Positions 22,501-34,199 of a stretch of 64,000 nt of DNA are shown in pieces. This stretch comes from Blepharisma stoltei (taxonomy: Eukaryota > Ciliophora > Heterotrichea > Heterotrichida > Blepharismidae), in NCBI GenBank assembly GCA_914767885.1, contig CAJZBQ010000064.1, forward strand, positions 62,001-126,000. Direction: 5' to 3'. The notes under the pieces are model-generated. The model was given only the letters and a program-made list of their open reading frames with translations, did not search any database and was not told the DNA's origin. The first letter of the stretch is position 1; each line of letters starts with the position of its first letter. The position numbers were made by a program, and so were the translations under genes.

Positions 22501-23130
22501 AGCAGCGCATTGGAATGCTATGCCTAAACTAGTATCTCCCAAGCTATTTCATATTAAATTTCACCGTTTTTTGGACAATAAGCTTAGCTTCTTCATCATT
22601 TCATTTATTTGGCTTCTACCTATTTATTTTCTTAGCCTTGTTTTGCAGCCTTTAAGTAGCTTTCTTATTTTCATAAGGTTATCTAGAAAATTCAATTTTA
22701 CACTTCAAAAAGCACTGAATCAATTTTTTAATCACGAAAAATCGTTCTTATCTATATTTTTGCATTATATTTTGGATATTAAAGAAACTCTATCTGGAAT
22801 TAAAGTTAATGCGCTCATCAATGGATATCCTTTTATGTGGATTTTTTCTGCTTTAAGATTATACAATTCTGCAGGCTTTAAATCTATCTTATAAAACAAC
22901 TTTTTTGCATCTTTATTGTAATAGTGCTGGCCGAGTTTATAGCGTTTTTCTTCATGCTCTATTCTTTTGCATACAGACCAAGAATTGATTCTTTTGCCCC
23001 TTAGTTGAAGGTGTAAAATAATCAGAATGCTCTTTGTCTAAATTAAAGCCAGCATATCTAAATGAAAGGAAAACTTTAAAATATAGCTTACAAATAAGTA
23101 AGCATTAAAGTTAGTGAGCATCGCGGGACC
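22500..23130 (-). pseudogene. decayed gene fragment, minus strand
   Basis: On the minus strand, stretches with coding character appear in two frames (NLDKEHSDYFTPSTKGQ, then IEHEEKRYKLGQHYYNKDAK and AELYNLKAEKIHIKGYPLMS), interrupted by TAA/TAG and at least one frameshift. No domain is recognised. The opposite-strand frame 22520-22894 is hydrophobic and looks like its shadow. Confidence 0.35.
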
Positions 23131-23515
23131 ATAACCCATCCCTAAAGCCACATAAGGATTTCATCACAAAGGAGAAGGTTACTCACCCTGGGTATTTTAT
23201 TTTTTAAATTTTTTATATTAATTAAATTTTTTTTTTTTAAAGTGCAAATATTTGAAAATAAAAATCTAATTTAATTTATAATATTTATGTTCGATAATGG
23301 CAAGTTGTGCTAAATTCAATAGAATTAGCTAGATTTTTTATAGCAATTATTAATTATTTTATAAAATTTTTTTTGTTAGTCTTAGGTCAATTCATGGATT
23401 CCTCCAATGATTTTACTCACTCTTAATGTCTTAATGTGGAAGTTATGACTTTTCATCAAGTAGATCAAAATTCTCACTAGAACAGAAAAGAAACTTTATT
23501 TAACTGAATGCGAAT

Positions 23516-23725
23516 ATGGATCTATCCTATGAAAGCGAGACTGAAAATGATAAAACCTCGAGACGAATTGTTATCCAAAAATAATATATTAATGCATATC
23601 AAGTTTATAACGCCTATAATAAAGGAACAATCTATATTGGGCTCAGTGGCAACGAAATATATAATTGCAAGTTTTCTTTGAATGAAAAAATTGGACGAAA
23701 TTATAAGCCCTTAAACTTAATATAA
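23516..23725 (+). pseudogene. short decayed gene fragment
   Basis: A frame from ATG carries YNAYNKGTIYIGLSGNE and CKFSLNEKIGRNYKPLNLI, interrupted by one TAA and ended by another. It looks like a remnant of a repeat-propeller gene but is too short to assign. Confidence 0.3.
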
Positions 23726-24560
23726 AATTTATTTATTATCCTTCAATTTCAATTTAAGCAGCTTTATTACTGGCACTGCCTATGATTATGCGCTAGAATC
23801 ATAGATTGCAATTTATCCAGGCAGAAAAAGCCTGGAATTTTTTTATTATTTAAATAAGCATTATCAAATTCTATAAATTTTTATATTCAGTGGCTTCAAA
23901 ATTTTATACGATAAGTAAAGAAATCTTCTCAATCTTAAACCTATATCTTTTGCCAATCGGTGATAGGCAATGCTCATATTGAAACGCATTAATCGACATG
24001 CTCTCCTAGCTCATGTAGCAATGCTTGAAAATGGGCTGGGGACTTGAGTAATGAAAAACAGCGTCTGATACATGTATTCCACTAGGTCTTCTACATGGAG
24101 TAGCACATTGAGGTACTAGCCAATCACATATTTTTGAGTTAAGTTTTCTTACAGAAGGTGGAAGCAAAGTTGGAAAGGCATTATCCAACAGCATCTAAGA
24201 AACCCATTAGATCGATTGGGGTATTTTCCCACTCACTATTTGGCATTGTGTCTTAAATTCGAGTTTCACTAAAATATTAAATATCAATTTATTTACTTAA
24301 ATCAAAAGAAGTCATTAATTGCACTTTTATTATCTTCATAAGGATTCATTAATATAGACTTAAAGCTATGTTTTTATAGTCAGATGTCTTGCAAAATGAA
24401 ATAACAGAAGTATTTTAAAGAGATGAGCATTTAAACGCATTCTAAAGCTATGTTTGAAGAATTTCTCTGCTATATTTTACATTGTTATGCTATCCCCTTA
24501 GCTAGACATTTAAATGGAGTAGAAAATAGACACCCATTTTCTGAAGCCAATTCTTGATGA
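23726..24560. other. no gene seen
   Basis: AT-rich sequence with a GC-richer patch at about 24000-24240. A short minus frame at 24006-24194 has no coding character. Nothing else is supported. Confidence 0.4.
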
Positions 24561-24575
24561 AATTTAAGGTAGTTC

Positions 24576-24587
24576 GGTTCTAGAACC
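24576..24587. promoter_or_regulatory. GGTTCTAGAACC palindrome (orphan array copy)
   Basis: A perfect 12-bp palindrome with a heat-shock-element-like core (TTCTAGAA). Its cysteine-rich gene is missing in this unit. The role is inferred only from conservation in the other units. Confidence 0.35.
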
Positions 24588-25109
24588 ATCTTTTTTATAA
24601 GGCCAAAAAATCATGTTGAAGTCTCTTTTAACAGGAGTCCATTGATAGCATTGTCAAACAAAATGGAAATCAAATTGAGTGCATAAAGTATAAAATTTTA
24701 AATAGATTCTAAATAAGACAGGAGGTAAGGAAAGTTAATTATCTTCTAGAAATGTTTTTCATAAAACTGGAGGTAATAAATTTACAAATTTACTAAGCTT
24801 AGCTGAAATCTTCTTGAAAATACCTTTAAGAAAATAAAATGCATATCCATATCTCTTTATAATAAATTCTAAATATTTTAGACTTTTAGAAAATACTTTA
24901 TTTCTATAGATAAATTATGTCTAAAAATATACAGACCAAAAATTGGCATAATGTATAAAAATGGTTTTATTTATGTAATAATTATTCTCAAACCTTGCAA
25001 GATCAACTTTTATTTGCCCTTGATGATTCGAAATTAAAATTTTATTAGATAATGACTAAATGGCTATACGATTTAAGCGATTTCTTTATTAAACTAATAA
25101 ATAATATTT

Positions 25110-25410
25110 TTTACTCTCCCTATTTGATCAAACAAAAAAACTTGTTTTAAAAAATATATATAGTAAATTTTTTTTTCAAAATTCTAAAAAAATTCCCAAA
25201 AACATTAAAAATTTATATTTTAAAATGCGAACTGCCGAAAATTAACAGATTTCATTGTACTAATTATCACTTATATATCAAAATATTTTTTTATAAAAAT
25301 TAATTTTTTAAAAATATGTTTTCTCGCTCAATGAGTGTAGGGTTTTTGTCAAAAGTAGAGACATTTTTAAATGGTTTTGCTTTATCAAGAAGGAGGAATT
25401 AGAGAACTAG
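25110..25410. mobile_element. degenerate MITE (second subfamily)
   Basis: It begins TTACTCTCCCTATTTGATCA and ends GCTTTATCAAGAAGGAGGAATTA. The core blocks (TATTAATTATCACTTATATA-like) match other MITEs. The motif TTGATCAAAC corresponds to the element in the RCC1 gene. Heavily mutated. Confidence 0.55.
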
Positions 25411-25429
25411 GGATATCAAACTTTTTAGA

Positions 25430-26095
25430 AAACTGAGCAAAGTAATGTTCAAGCCAGAAGGAAATTTTAAAATATCGTGAATTACTATAACGATGTACAT
25501 TACAGTTTAATAGTGACCCAGAAATTTATGTTCACTTTCTTATTGACAAAATTAGGTCTTCGGATACAAAGCTTTGAGAGTTATTGATAAAAAAATCCTT
25601 AACGCTTTAGAAGTTATAAGAGAAAATCATTAGTGCTATTGGCCCATAAGTAGCTGGAAGACTTGAAGCTGAAAAGTACCTTAAATCATTTTTATTGGAA
25701 GAATTGATGAGCCCTTACCTCGAGAACTTAGATAGTAAAAACATTACAAAATCCTGAGCTACTAAAGTTTTAGCAAGTGATTAATAATAAAATTTAACTG
25801 GAAATGGGCTGAATTTGCTGTTTTATGTGGCTACATTAAATGATGCTGGAGTTTTAGAATATCTAGAAACTAAATTTTGTGAAATGCTACCAGATCTTAA
25901 TAATATAGCAGCAATATTAGATCGTTTATGAGCTTTTAATGAAGATCGTATAGTAAAGGATCAAACAATTATTTGTTTGAACTAAAAATCATTATTCAAC
26001 TAAATATTTAAATCTGAAAGATATTAGCATCTTACAATATTCCAAAAATTATTTGGGAATATTATCTGCCTTTATTTAAATCAGATTAGAGAAAG
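25430..26095 (+). pseudogene. RAP-gene-like pseudogene copy a
   Basis: Translated fragments such as NLLFYVATLNDAGVLEYLET and KFCEMLPDLNN align with DLLFYVSSVTNIGILKSLES and SFCELLPNINA of the fuller gene at 44007, but several stops and indels break it. Confidence 0.6.
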
Positions 26096-26104
26096 TTTTT
26101 AACT

Positions 26105-26270
26105 TTAAGAGTCGTTCTCCTTAAAGCTGAACGTGATATCAATTGGGAGCTTAGTTTCATCCAAGTCAGTTGTAACCTTGATCTGATTTACTGTCGATGA
26201 TTTGACACTCCAAGTTGCTGTAGGATAGGAGGCTTGATTTTTCGTAGCTGTAAAATACTTTTATTTTTGG
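26105..26270 (-). pseudogene. C-terminal remnant of a cysteine-rich gene
   Basis: It matches the last about 50 codons of the gene at 27314 (the same IKSSTVNQIKV...LPI...F block and the same SFKENDS-type end) and then diverges. The rest of the gene is gone. Confidence 0.6.
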
Positions 26271-26569
26271 TATTACACTGATATAAGAGATGCAAACAGC
26301 TGTGACTCTTTTGAAGGACTTGATTTCTATAGTAAAATTCCGAAAAAATGACAAAATACACAAGATAGGATTGGAATCCGCATGATGATATTAGAGCAAA
26401 AGAATGGACTTTTTATCCAGAAAACATAAATGGCATTTAATTAGCTTTCTAATTTTATCTCTCTCATGGAATTTATTTATGGGGTTCGGCTTTGACTTAA
26501 GAACTTCCAATAGTGTATAGCTTTGTCATATAAGGTAAAGGAACTGCTCAATTCAAGAAGATTAAGTTT

Positions 26570-27300
26570 AACTCAGCATATCTGAGAAGGTCACTCTTAG
26601 GGATATCAAATCTTTTTCGAAAATTGCACAAAATGAGCCAAGTAATATTCAAGTGATAAGGAAATTCCAAAATATGGTGAATTACTATAAAGATGTACAT
26701 TACAATTTGATAGTGACCCAGAAATTTTACGTTCACTTTCTTATTGACAAGATTAGGTCTTAGGATGCAAAGCTTTGAGAGCTTATTGATAAAAAAATCT
26801 TAACGCTTTAGAAGTCATTAGAGAAAATCATTAGTGCTATTGGTCCATAAGTAGCTGGAAGATCTGAAGCTAAAAAGTATCTTAAATCATTTTATTAGAA
26901 GAATTGATGAGATATTACCTAGAGAATTAGCTTAGATAGTAAAAACATTATAAAATTATGACTATTAAATTTTAGAGAGTGATTAATAATAAAATTTAAT
27001 TGAAAATGGGTTGAATTTGCTGTTTTATATGGCTACATTAAATGATCTTGGAGTTTTAGAATATCTAGAAACTAAATTGTGTGAAATGCTACCTGATCTT
27101 AATAATATTGAAGCAATATTAGGATCGTCTATGAGGTTTTAATAAAGATCGTATAATAAAGAATCAAAAAAATTTTGCTTGAGCTAAAAATCATTATTCA
27201 GCAAAAGATTTAAATATAGAAGATATTAGCCACATCTTAGAATATTCCAAAGATTATTTCTGGAGAATATTATCTGCTTTATTTTTAAACCAAATTAGAG
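26570..27300 (+). pseudogene. RAP-gene-like pseudogene copy b
   Basis: Closely similar to copy a (the same MATLNDLGVLEYLETKLCEM-type stretch) with different stops. It converges on the cysteine-rich gene at 27314. Confidence 0.6.
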
Positions 27301-27313
27301 AAAGTTTTTAACT

Positions 27314-29036
27314 TTAAGAGTCGTTCTCCTTAAAGGTGAAGACAATATCAATTGGGAGCTTACTTTCATCCAAGTCAGTTGCAACCTTGATCTGATTTAC
27401 TGTTGATGATTTGATACTCCAAGTTGCTGTAGGATAAACTGCTTGATTTTTCTTAGCTGTAAAAGAATTAAATGCTACTGTTTTCGAAAGTGAGTGAGCA
27501 AAATCAATAACTGCATCTGGAGAGTCGAAACTCAATTGATATCCTACTTGATCCACTCTGCACGAAGTTCCATCTTGGACTACTAAGTCAGCACACTTAT
27601 AACAATTAGGACTAGTAGTGCATGAATTGCACGAATCGGTACATGCTAAATAAATCTTACAAACACAGCTTGTTTTAGTCGCACTATCATCATAAAGGAA
27701 ATATCCTGAATTGCATTGAGTGCAGACATCTTTTGAAGAGCAATCCGCACAATTAGAAGGACAATCTAAATAGAAAAATACCTTTAGCGCATAAGCCTGC
27801 TGCATTAATCATATAGCCATTATTGCATATGGCACAAATTGAGCCGCCTTGAGCTGCACAAGCGCAATTAGAAATTGTATTAGTTGCGCTGCAAGAGCCA
27901 CAGCCTAAAGCAGCTCCACTAGAACAGGTTGTACAAGTATAAGCATCAGAAGCCACGCTACAATACTGCAATTGAGACTGTATACACACTCCTGCTGCGT
28001 TGGGGAGATATCCAGCTGAGCATTTCGAGCAATGAGTTGGATCTGCAGTTTTAACGATAACACAATTAGAAAGAGATGAAAAGGAGCATTTGTCTGAATC
28101 ATTAGCTATATATCCATCTGAACATGAGGTGCATTTTTTATCGATGGTGCATGCGGTGCAACCAGCACTAATTGTGCTGCAATCCTTGCATTGGTTGTTG
28201 GATGAATCCCAGTATTCATTGTCCGTGCATCCTGCTGAGTCGCAGTTGGCACCCATAAGGTAATATCCATCCACACAAGTTTGACAATTGCCTGTACTAG
28301 ATTCGATCACTTTACAATTGTTAACTGATGATTGAATGCATTTGCCTAGATCATTTACTAAATATCCTGTCGCGCATTTGGTGCATTGGTTGATATCTGA
28401 ACATTCTTCACAATTCACGTCAAAGCTGGGACAATTCTTGCAAATGTTATTGAAAGAAAAATACCCTGTGCTGCATTTAGTGCAAGGAGAACCTCCGATA
28501 CCGCAAGTATCGCAGTATCAAGCATTGCATGTCGAGCAACCATAATCCGCATTTACATAATATCCTGAACCACAAGTTATACATTTTCCATCATCAGAGC
28601 AAGAAAGACAATTGGCTATTAAGTCAGTGCATGATTCGCAGCGTTGATAATAGTCTGCTTTGCAAGATTTGCATACATTAGCAGCAGAAACAAGAGCACA
28701 ATTTTTAATGAACGAGTTTGTGCATCCGCCATTAGTGTCAGGAATATATTGACTTGTAGTGCAAGTTCCACAAAGAGTTGCAGATGCACAAGTCTGGCAA
28801 TTAGCTTGATTATTTGTGCAGGATGCTGTTAGTTTTCTTTCTTTTTCTGTAGCATTTGACCTTATTTCTTGGCTAGATCCTTGACTATCGTTGTTTTGGA
28901 AAAGCAGGTTAAGAATCTCAGTATCTGAAATGGGAGCTGTAAAGTCGCCTTCAGAACTTTCCTCGTGCTCAATGATGTTGTTTTGCATTGCAGAAGCTTG
29001 AAGCATCAGGATAAGAATAAATGCTGGCACTACCAT
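27314..29036 (-). CDS. secreted cysteine-rich repeat protein, array copy 1 (intact)
   Basis: One frame of 568 residues after removal of a 16-nt intron, with TGA Trp. Residues 1-16 are a signal peptide (VVPAFILILMLQASA). Then come an acidic, Ser/Asn-rich stretch and about 380 residues of furin-like CxxC repeats (CQTCASATLCGTC, CTKCATGY, CKSCKADYY), usually 'C..C.xGY'. A 100-residue cysteine-free C-terminal domain follows (VGYQLSFDSPDAVIDFAHSL to DIVFTFKENDS), with no terminal membrane anchor visible. The fold is expected to be disulfide-stabilised and extracellular or cell-surface. It resembles protist surface antigens in style; the function is unknown. Confidence 0.82.
27766..27781 (-). other. 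16-nt intron
   Basis: GTATTTTTCTATTTAG on the coding strand. It is present at the same place in all four copies (also 37053-37068, 41988-42003, 59749-59764), joining CAK to DCPSNCADC in copy 1. Left in, the frame ends a few codons later. Confidence 0.85.
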
Positions 29037-29378
29037 ATATTTTTATTAAGATTTTAGATAATTGAAAAAAAATGGACTTATGTAAATATTTAAGCCTTAA
29101 GGCAAAAATAGGTTTATTAAATTTATTGAAACTTGAAAAAGTTTTTGATCTAATTCTCCTTTGGTTAGCGAAAAATTAATTCCCTTGAGTCCTCCATGCT
29201 TCTAAATTGGAATGGCAGGGCTCATCAACATGCCTAATTTTCCTTTTAAAGCTAGAAACTAAACGATCTTGGGAATTTACATCAGCCCCTTTTTGAAGCT
29301 CAGCTTATTCTGTCTCCTGTCCCTAGGGCTTTGCATTCTATTTTTTATAAGCTTTCCTATACCAGTTTTAGGTGGTTC

Positions 29379-29390
29379 GGTTCTAGAACC
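29379..29390. promoter_or_regulatory. GGTTCTAGAACC palindrome 343 bp upstream of copy 1
   Basis: A perfect 12-bp palindrome, in the larger conserved string GGTTCGGTTCTAGAACC. It has nearly constant spacing (340-344 bp) from the start codons of all three intact cysteine-rich genes. The core equals a heat-shock element pair (TTC..GAA). Whether it acts is inference. Confidence 0.45.
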
Positions 29391-29954
29391 ATCTTTTTAT
29401 AAGGCCAAAAAATCATGTTGAAGTCCATTGATAGCATTGTCAAACCGAATGGAAATCAAATTGAGCACATAAAATATAAAATTTTAATTAGACTCTAAAT
29501 AAGACTAGACATAAGCAAAGCTAATTAGCTTCTAGAATTATTTTTCATAAAATTGGAGGCAATGAAAATTTACAAATTTACTAAGCTTAAGCTGAAATCT
29601 TCTTGAAAATACCTTTAAGAAGATAAAATGCGTATCAATATCTCTTCATAATAAATTCTAAATATTTTTGACTTTTAATAAACAGTCCATTTCTATCGAT
29701 AATTTTCGTCAACACCTAAAAATATGCAAGCCAAAATTGACATAATTTATAAAAATGTTTTTATCTATGCAATAACTCTCGTAATGCCATTTAAGATTAA
29801 CTTTCATTTGTCCTTGAGGATTCGCAACTAATAATTTATTAGATAAAGATTAAATGACTATATGACTTAAGTGATTTCTTTATCAAGCTAAAAAGCAATT
29901 TATTTTTTACTCCCCTGGAGATCAAACGAAAAATTTCATTGTTTTTAAAACAAC

Positions 29955-30200
29955 TATAGCACGCTCTCGGCTATAGATTGGGCAATGCCTGCTCTTTGCC
30001 GGGAAATTCGGGGGGTTATCTGCATCGATTTTGGGTGACGAGCCAACTCCCCGAGTTGGCAAATAGCACCATATAGTAATTTGCCAACTCGGGGAGTTGA
30101 CTCGTCACCTCGAAGTGACACAGACCCCCCCCGAGTTTTCCCGGCAAAGATCGGGCATAGTCCGATCTATAGCCGGGAACAGGCTATATATATAAATTTT
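29955..30200. repeat. long GC-rich imperfect palindrome, IES-like
   Basis: The arms are nearly 100 bp: CGGCTATAGATTGGGCAATG, TTTGCCGGGAAA and CCAACTCCCCGAGTTGGC on the left are mirrored on the right. The boundaries lie in TATAG...CTATATA. It is much more GC-rich than its surroundings and lies inside an array unit next to a truncated MITE end (TTTACTCCCCTGGAGATCAA). Confidence 0.7.
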
Positions 30201-30302
30201 TTAGTAAATTCCTAAAGTTCCACTTTTATTGAGCCTGATTTTCATTTTTGAAATCTTCTCTCGTTGAGCCAAGTGAAAGGCCTCGTGAGTCTCTTGAGTT
30301 TT

Positions 30303-30584
30303 TTAAATTCAAAGTCATACTTTTGTGGATAAATTCGTTGTGCTTATCATAATCAGGCTCTTTTTTTTGGGTAATTTTTTTTTAAAAAATTTATAAGGGT
30401 TGTTTACAGATTGAGAAATTGGAAGAAGCATTTTTGAGTAGTGGAAATCAATGCCCTTGCTTATTAATTTATTCGATTTATGCCCTAAATTTGATGAAAA
30501 TGTAAGAGCTCTTTTGCTTGATCTGATTATGATTTTTTTCGGTTTGTTATTGAAAAATATTTGATTTTTGAGCCAATTTTCCAT
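30303..30584 (-). CDS. small basic protein, unknown
   Basis: 93 residues, Lys- and Ser-rich (FNNKPKKIIIRSSKRALTFS, YKFFKKKLPKKKS), with two TGA Trp codons at the end (STKVWLWI) and a TAA stop. No domain. Codon and base use resemble the genuine small genes here, but a shadow or remnant is possible. Confidence 0.4.
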
Positions 30585-30924
30585 AAAATCCTTGTGATTG
30601 TAGCTGGATTGGATTTATTTGGGACAAATTCTTGGAGAATTGCATAATGAACTGAGTTTTCTAATTTTTTCTAGCGGAATCGTAATCAAAAATAGGAATC
30701 ACATTAGTTTCTGGACTTTTGAAGCAGAATAAAGGGTAGCCATTATCATTCTGAAAGGCTGTTGCGTCGAAAAATTCATCTAAAGTAGTTTCAGTTGATT
30801 ATATACGCTTTTCCTTTTTATTTTGAATTAAATATAGCTTATTCTCCAGTTTGATGAGAGTTACAATCTGAAAGAGTAAATATTGACATTTTAAGATATT
30901 TTTTATTGTTAAAATTATTGAGAA
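30585..30924. other. no gene seen
   Basis: AT-rich spacer between two divergent small frames; nothing recognised. Confidence 0.4.
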
Positions 30925-31125
30925 ATGTCTTTTGAATTTTTGACTGATTCTTCAGACGATGCAGGCCTACTCAGAGGAATCTTTTTTCCTCATCTATTTT
31001 CGTCACTGGAGAACCATTTAAACTCAAATAACCCCATAAATACAACAAGTTCAGAAATCCCCATTGAACCAGCAGTTGGTTTTTTCCTTTCACAGCTACC
31101 AAGCTCGAGCAGCGATATCTCTTAA
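30925..31125 (+). CDS. small acidic protein, unknown
   Basis: 66 residues from an ATG in AT-rich context to TAA. Acidic N-terminus (FLTDSSDDAG), Ser/Asn-rich middle, C-terminal SQLPSSSSDIS. It could be a free small gene or a first exon. No domain. Confidence 0.4.
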   Translation: MSFEFLTDSSDDAGLLRGIFFPHLFSSLENHLNSNNPINTTSSEIPIEPAVGFFLSQLPSSSSDIS

Positions 31126-31629
31126 AAAATTCATTGAAGTTATGAGCTTAAACTTGAAAAAATTGTAAAAAAACCTTATAAGCTATATTAATATTTTGAC
31201 ATATTTATGCATAACTATAGTCCTCATAAAACTTAAAATAGCTTGAATCAGAAAATGGTAAAATAATAAAGAATTGAAGAAAAAATTACTGGAAAAGAGA
31301 TCAATTAGCCTTGAATAGTTTTGTTTTGAAATAAAATTATTATATTAAGGACTTTCAATAACTTTTTGATATTTTTTTTATTTAAGATAAAAATTTCAAT
31401 TTATATGAAATATGTAAAACGAAATTTAAAGATAAATCTCAAAATCGAGGATAATAATTGGCAGCCTACAATATTTCGAAAATAATCAGGAATTTTAGGC
31501 TATTTTCAAAAAATATGCCTCCGAAACGGAAGGGCTTGGTGAAATAGTAGTTGGCGCCGGATTCCAGGCCTAGTCTATTGTCACACCAAATTCTCGCGTG
31601 AAAAAGTCATATAAAAAATTCATAAAAGA
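31126..31629. other. no gene seen; one GC-richer 90-bp patch
   Basis: About 31515-31610 is a GC-richer patch (CCTCCGAAACGGAAGGGCTT, GGCGCCGGATTCCAGGCC) in very AT-rich DNA. It does not fold as a tRNA by eye (no matching T-arm) and is not 5S or U6. Unassigned. Confidence 0.35.
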
Positions 31630-31911
31630 ATGCGAAAAATCTTTTATTTGTTATTAGACAAACCTGATCTAAAATTTCTCAAACAACATTCTCATACCCT
31701 TTTTAATACAGATTTCAATTATCTTTACAGCTATGTTGATAATTATAATGGGATAGAGATTTACGTTTACGATATTGAATCTCACAAAATGACTATAAAA
31801 TCTTATCGTCCTAATCATCGCATATTAGATATAATCCGTTGGCAAAATTTCTTATGGGCGTTATACGCGCCATTTTCATATGAATTTCAAATTAAGAATT
31901 TGCCGCACTAA
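31630..31911 (+). CDS. short unknown ORF, possible gene fragment
   Basis: 93 residues with plausible protein character (FYLLLDKPDLKFLKQHSHTL, YVYDIESHKMTIKSY) ending in TAA. Together with 32087-32278 (FFCYENYLLVFGCKGIQNCM) it may be two pieces of one decayed repeat-propeller gene. Not recognised. Confidence 0.35.
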   Translation: MRKIFYLLLDKPDLKFLKQHSHTLFNTDFNYLYSYVDNYNGIEIYVYDIESHKMTIKSYRPNHRILDIIRWQNFLWALYAPFSYEFQIKNLPH

Positions 31912-32086
31912 AATTTGCGTTTTTTGAAACGCATATTCGATTTTTACATACCAAATTCAAAATGACATGCATATGCATGATCAGAAAATTTAGGCAATAG
32001 ATAATAGTATAAAAAATATTGTAAAAATCTCAAAATCAAGATTACTTATCTCGGGGATAATAGCAGAATACTCTAAAGGATTTACA

Positions 32087-32278
32087 ATGGATTTAGGTAG
32101 CAAAAATTTAAGACAAATTTTTCAAAGCAAAGCTCAAACTGGTTCTTTTCATGAGCTCAATAAATTTTTTTGTTATGAAAATTATTTGCTTGTATTTGGA
32201 TGCAAAGGTATTCAGAATTGTATGAAAATGAACTTAAATAAAAGACTATTTGTAATAAATTTAATAAAATCTGCTTAA
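32087..32278 (+). CDS. short unknown ORF, possible fragment of the same gene
   Basis: 63 residues. LLVFGCKGIQNCMKMNLNKR looks like one blade of a kelch-type propeller, but one blade alone is not enough to assign. Confidence 0.3.
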   Translation: MDLGSKNLRQIFQSKAQTGSFHELNKFFCYENYLLVFGCKGIQNCMKMNLNKRLFVINLIKSA

Positions 32279-32661
32279 GGATTATAGCTATCATTTTAAA
32301 TTTGGGAAAATATGTAAGTAAATTGCTTATGTCTGATTTTGATTTTAGCTATTATTTTATTATTTTTTTTTTTTTCAGGCTTGCAAAAATGAAAAGCATA
32401 ATTTCAAAAAAATATTGCATAAAAAAAATAAACATTTACAGATTTTTGATCTATACCTTGAAAATATTTGCATGAAATTTCGTATTGTAGATCTATATTT
32501 TATTTAAGTTCATAAATTCACCTTTAATCAAGAAGGAATTGCTATTTCATTAAATTTTTTATCAATTAAGGATTATTAGCTTCTCTAAATATAATAGATA
32601 AATTTCTATTTGTTCAAAATTATTTTAAATTATTAAATTACAAAGTGCTCATTCTTTGTTG
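32279..32661. other. AT-rich intergenic region
   Basis: Nothing recognised. Confidence 0.4.
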
Positions 32662-33156
32662 CTATTTTCGAAAAAAACCTTTCCTCAGCTGCATTTTTAT
32701 GCTATTTTTCGATTTAATTAGCTCTCTATATTCACTCATACTTGATAACTTCATCTTAATTGGCTTTGGTGTAGTTGTGATCACATTTGATAACATTTGT
32801 CCTGAAAACTCATAAGGAATTGTCTTCAGCTCAACTGAAGTCTCCCTTCTGAGCTTTGTTGGTGAATCAAAAGAATGCTTCCTACAAAATCCTCGGAAAT
32901 TCATATGATGCGGATTTGTTGAAGGTGGAAACTTATAAGGCTCTTTAATTCCTGAGCATCTTCTAGCAATAAATTGGTTGCTTTGAAAGAGCTCCTTTTT
33001 CCTTTTAGTCCTAATAATCGAATGATAAAAAGACTTCCTTCTATTAATGTCATCAAATGAACTGTTTGTGTTTTCTAGTTTATCTTCTTCAGTTGGTATC
33101 CTAATTATGAGTTTTCTTTGGGATTTTGGGGAAAAAGAATGCTCGAATCTAGAGAT
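32662..33156 (-). CDS. basic low-complexity protein, 5' end unresolved
   Basis: 164 open codons ending in TAG at 32662. Basic, Ser/Lys/Arg-rich (RRKSFYHSIIRTKRKKELFQ, YKFPPSTNPHHMNFRGFCRK), likely disordered. Upstream, ATG AAT TAT GAA is in frame but separated by TAA at 33157-33159. No intron or TA-bounded insert could be found to remove that stop, so the start is open. Confidence 0.5.
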   Translation of the reverse strand: MSRFEHSFSPKSQRKLIIRIPTEEDKLENTNSSFDDINRRKSFYHSIIRTKRKKELFQSNQFIARRCSGIKEPYKFPPSTNPHHMNFRGFCRKHSFDSPTKLRRETSVELKTIPYEFSGQMLSNVITTTPKPIKMKLSSMSEYRELIKSKNSIKMQLRKGFFRK

Positions 33157-33159
33157 TTA

Positions 33160-33972
33160 AATCTTTTGTTCATAATTCATATGGATTATTTATAGTCTAA
33201 TTATCCATTTGAGTATTTAGCCATTTCTATGATGGTCATAATATTAAGCAGAGTGTTTTGGAGGAGTTTCATAAAGGAAAAGCTTCATAGTAAAGAAAAT
33301 AAATGTTTATTTATGAAGGAAATTATAACAAAAAATGTTTCTCTTTGAATTAAATTTGCAAAAAAACATCATTGAAAATTTTTAATTTTTGGATAATTTG
33401 TGGAGATTTGTAGATAAAATTTGAAGAAAAAAAGATTTTGATGCAAAAAAAGATGATTTTGAGTAAGATGTCCCATATGTATGGAATAAATTAATAAATT
33501 AAGTTTATTTCGAATAATATCGATCAAAAAAGAAATAAGCATAGATCTTTGTTTTCTGAAGATTTTTATTGATATTCTAAAATATTACCCGTCGATCCTT
33601 ATGATACTTTCATTAAAATAAAGATAAGGGGTTTAGCTAAGGAATTTAATTATTATAATAAAAATTCGCAAAATTTAGGTTTAGCAATTTATGTTTTTTT
33701 GTTATATTTCAAATTCAATTATATCTTATCATATTATTCATATAAATAATGCTGTGCATTTATAATAAAAAGCTCTTGTCTGATCGAAAAAATAATTTGT
33801 TATATGATTTTTGAAAGAGAAATGAATTGATCTAAATAATACAAATAATTAAAAGTAATATATTTTTAAAATGAAACAACTTTGGTGCTAAATAGAAATT
33901 TAATTTGCAGACCATATTCTATTAAAGCGCTTATTTTGACAATAAAATTATTTATTTATCTAATTTTCCTTG
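33160..33972. other. AT-rich intergenic region
   Basis: No gene, repeat or RNA recognised. Confidence 0.4.
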
Positions 33973-34197
33973 ATGATTTCAGTTCTTTTATTTGTAGCAG
34001 GTATTTCAATTGACAAGAAAACAGAAGACTTACAATTTGCATTTGGGGATTATGCTTTATATTGTTTTATCTCAGTCTCTTTAGTTCTTTTTGCAGGCTT
34101 TATGTCAGGATTAACAGTAGGCCTGCTTATTCTTGCGAATTTCTTAAAATTATATTTATGTTTTTACTATATATTAAATTATTCAATAAAAAAATGA
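33973..34197 (+). pseudogene. N-terminal fragment of a CNNM-type (DUF21) transporter
   Basis: ISVSLVLFAGFMSGLTVGLL matches the conserved first membrane segment of CNNM/Mam3-type metal transporters ('LVLFAGLMSGLTLGLM'), preceded by a hydrophobic leader. After about residue 55 the similarity stops and the frame runs into AT-rich sequence. The rest of the protein (other membrane helices, CBS domains) is not found nearby. Truncated here by array or MITE sequence, or continued beyond an undetected insert. Confidence 0.55.
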
Positions 34198-34199
34198 CC

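Noticed and set aside
22520-22894. Hydrophobic plus-strand frame as a membrane protein
   Set aside because: The minus strand has better coding character over the same bases; the plus frame is probably its shadow.
24560-24600. tRNA-like T-arm GGTTCGGTTCTAGAACC
   Set aside because: No cloverleaf can be built around it; the string is explained as a conserved palindromic block of the array unit.
31515-31610. tRNA or other small RNA gene
   Set aside because: The GC-richer patch has no matching acceptor or T-arm and no known motif.
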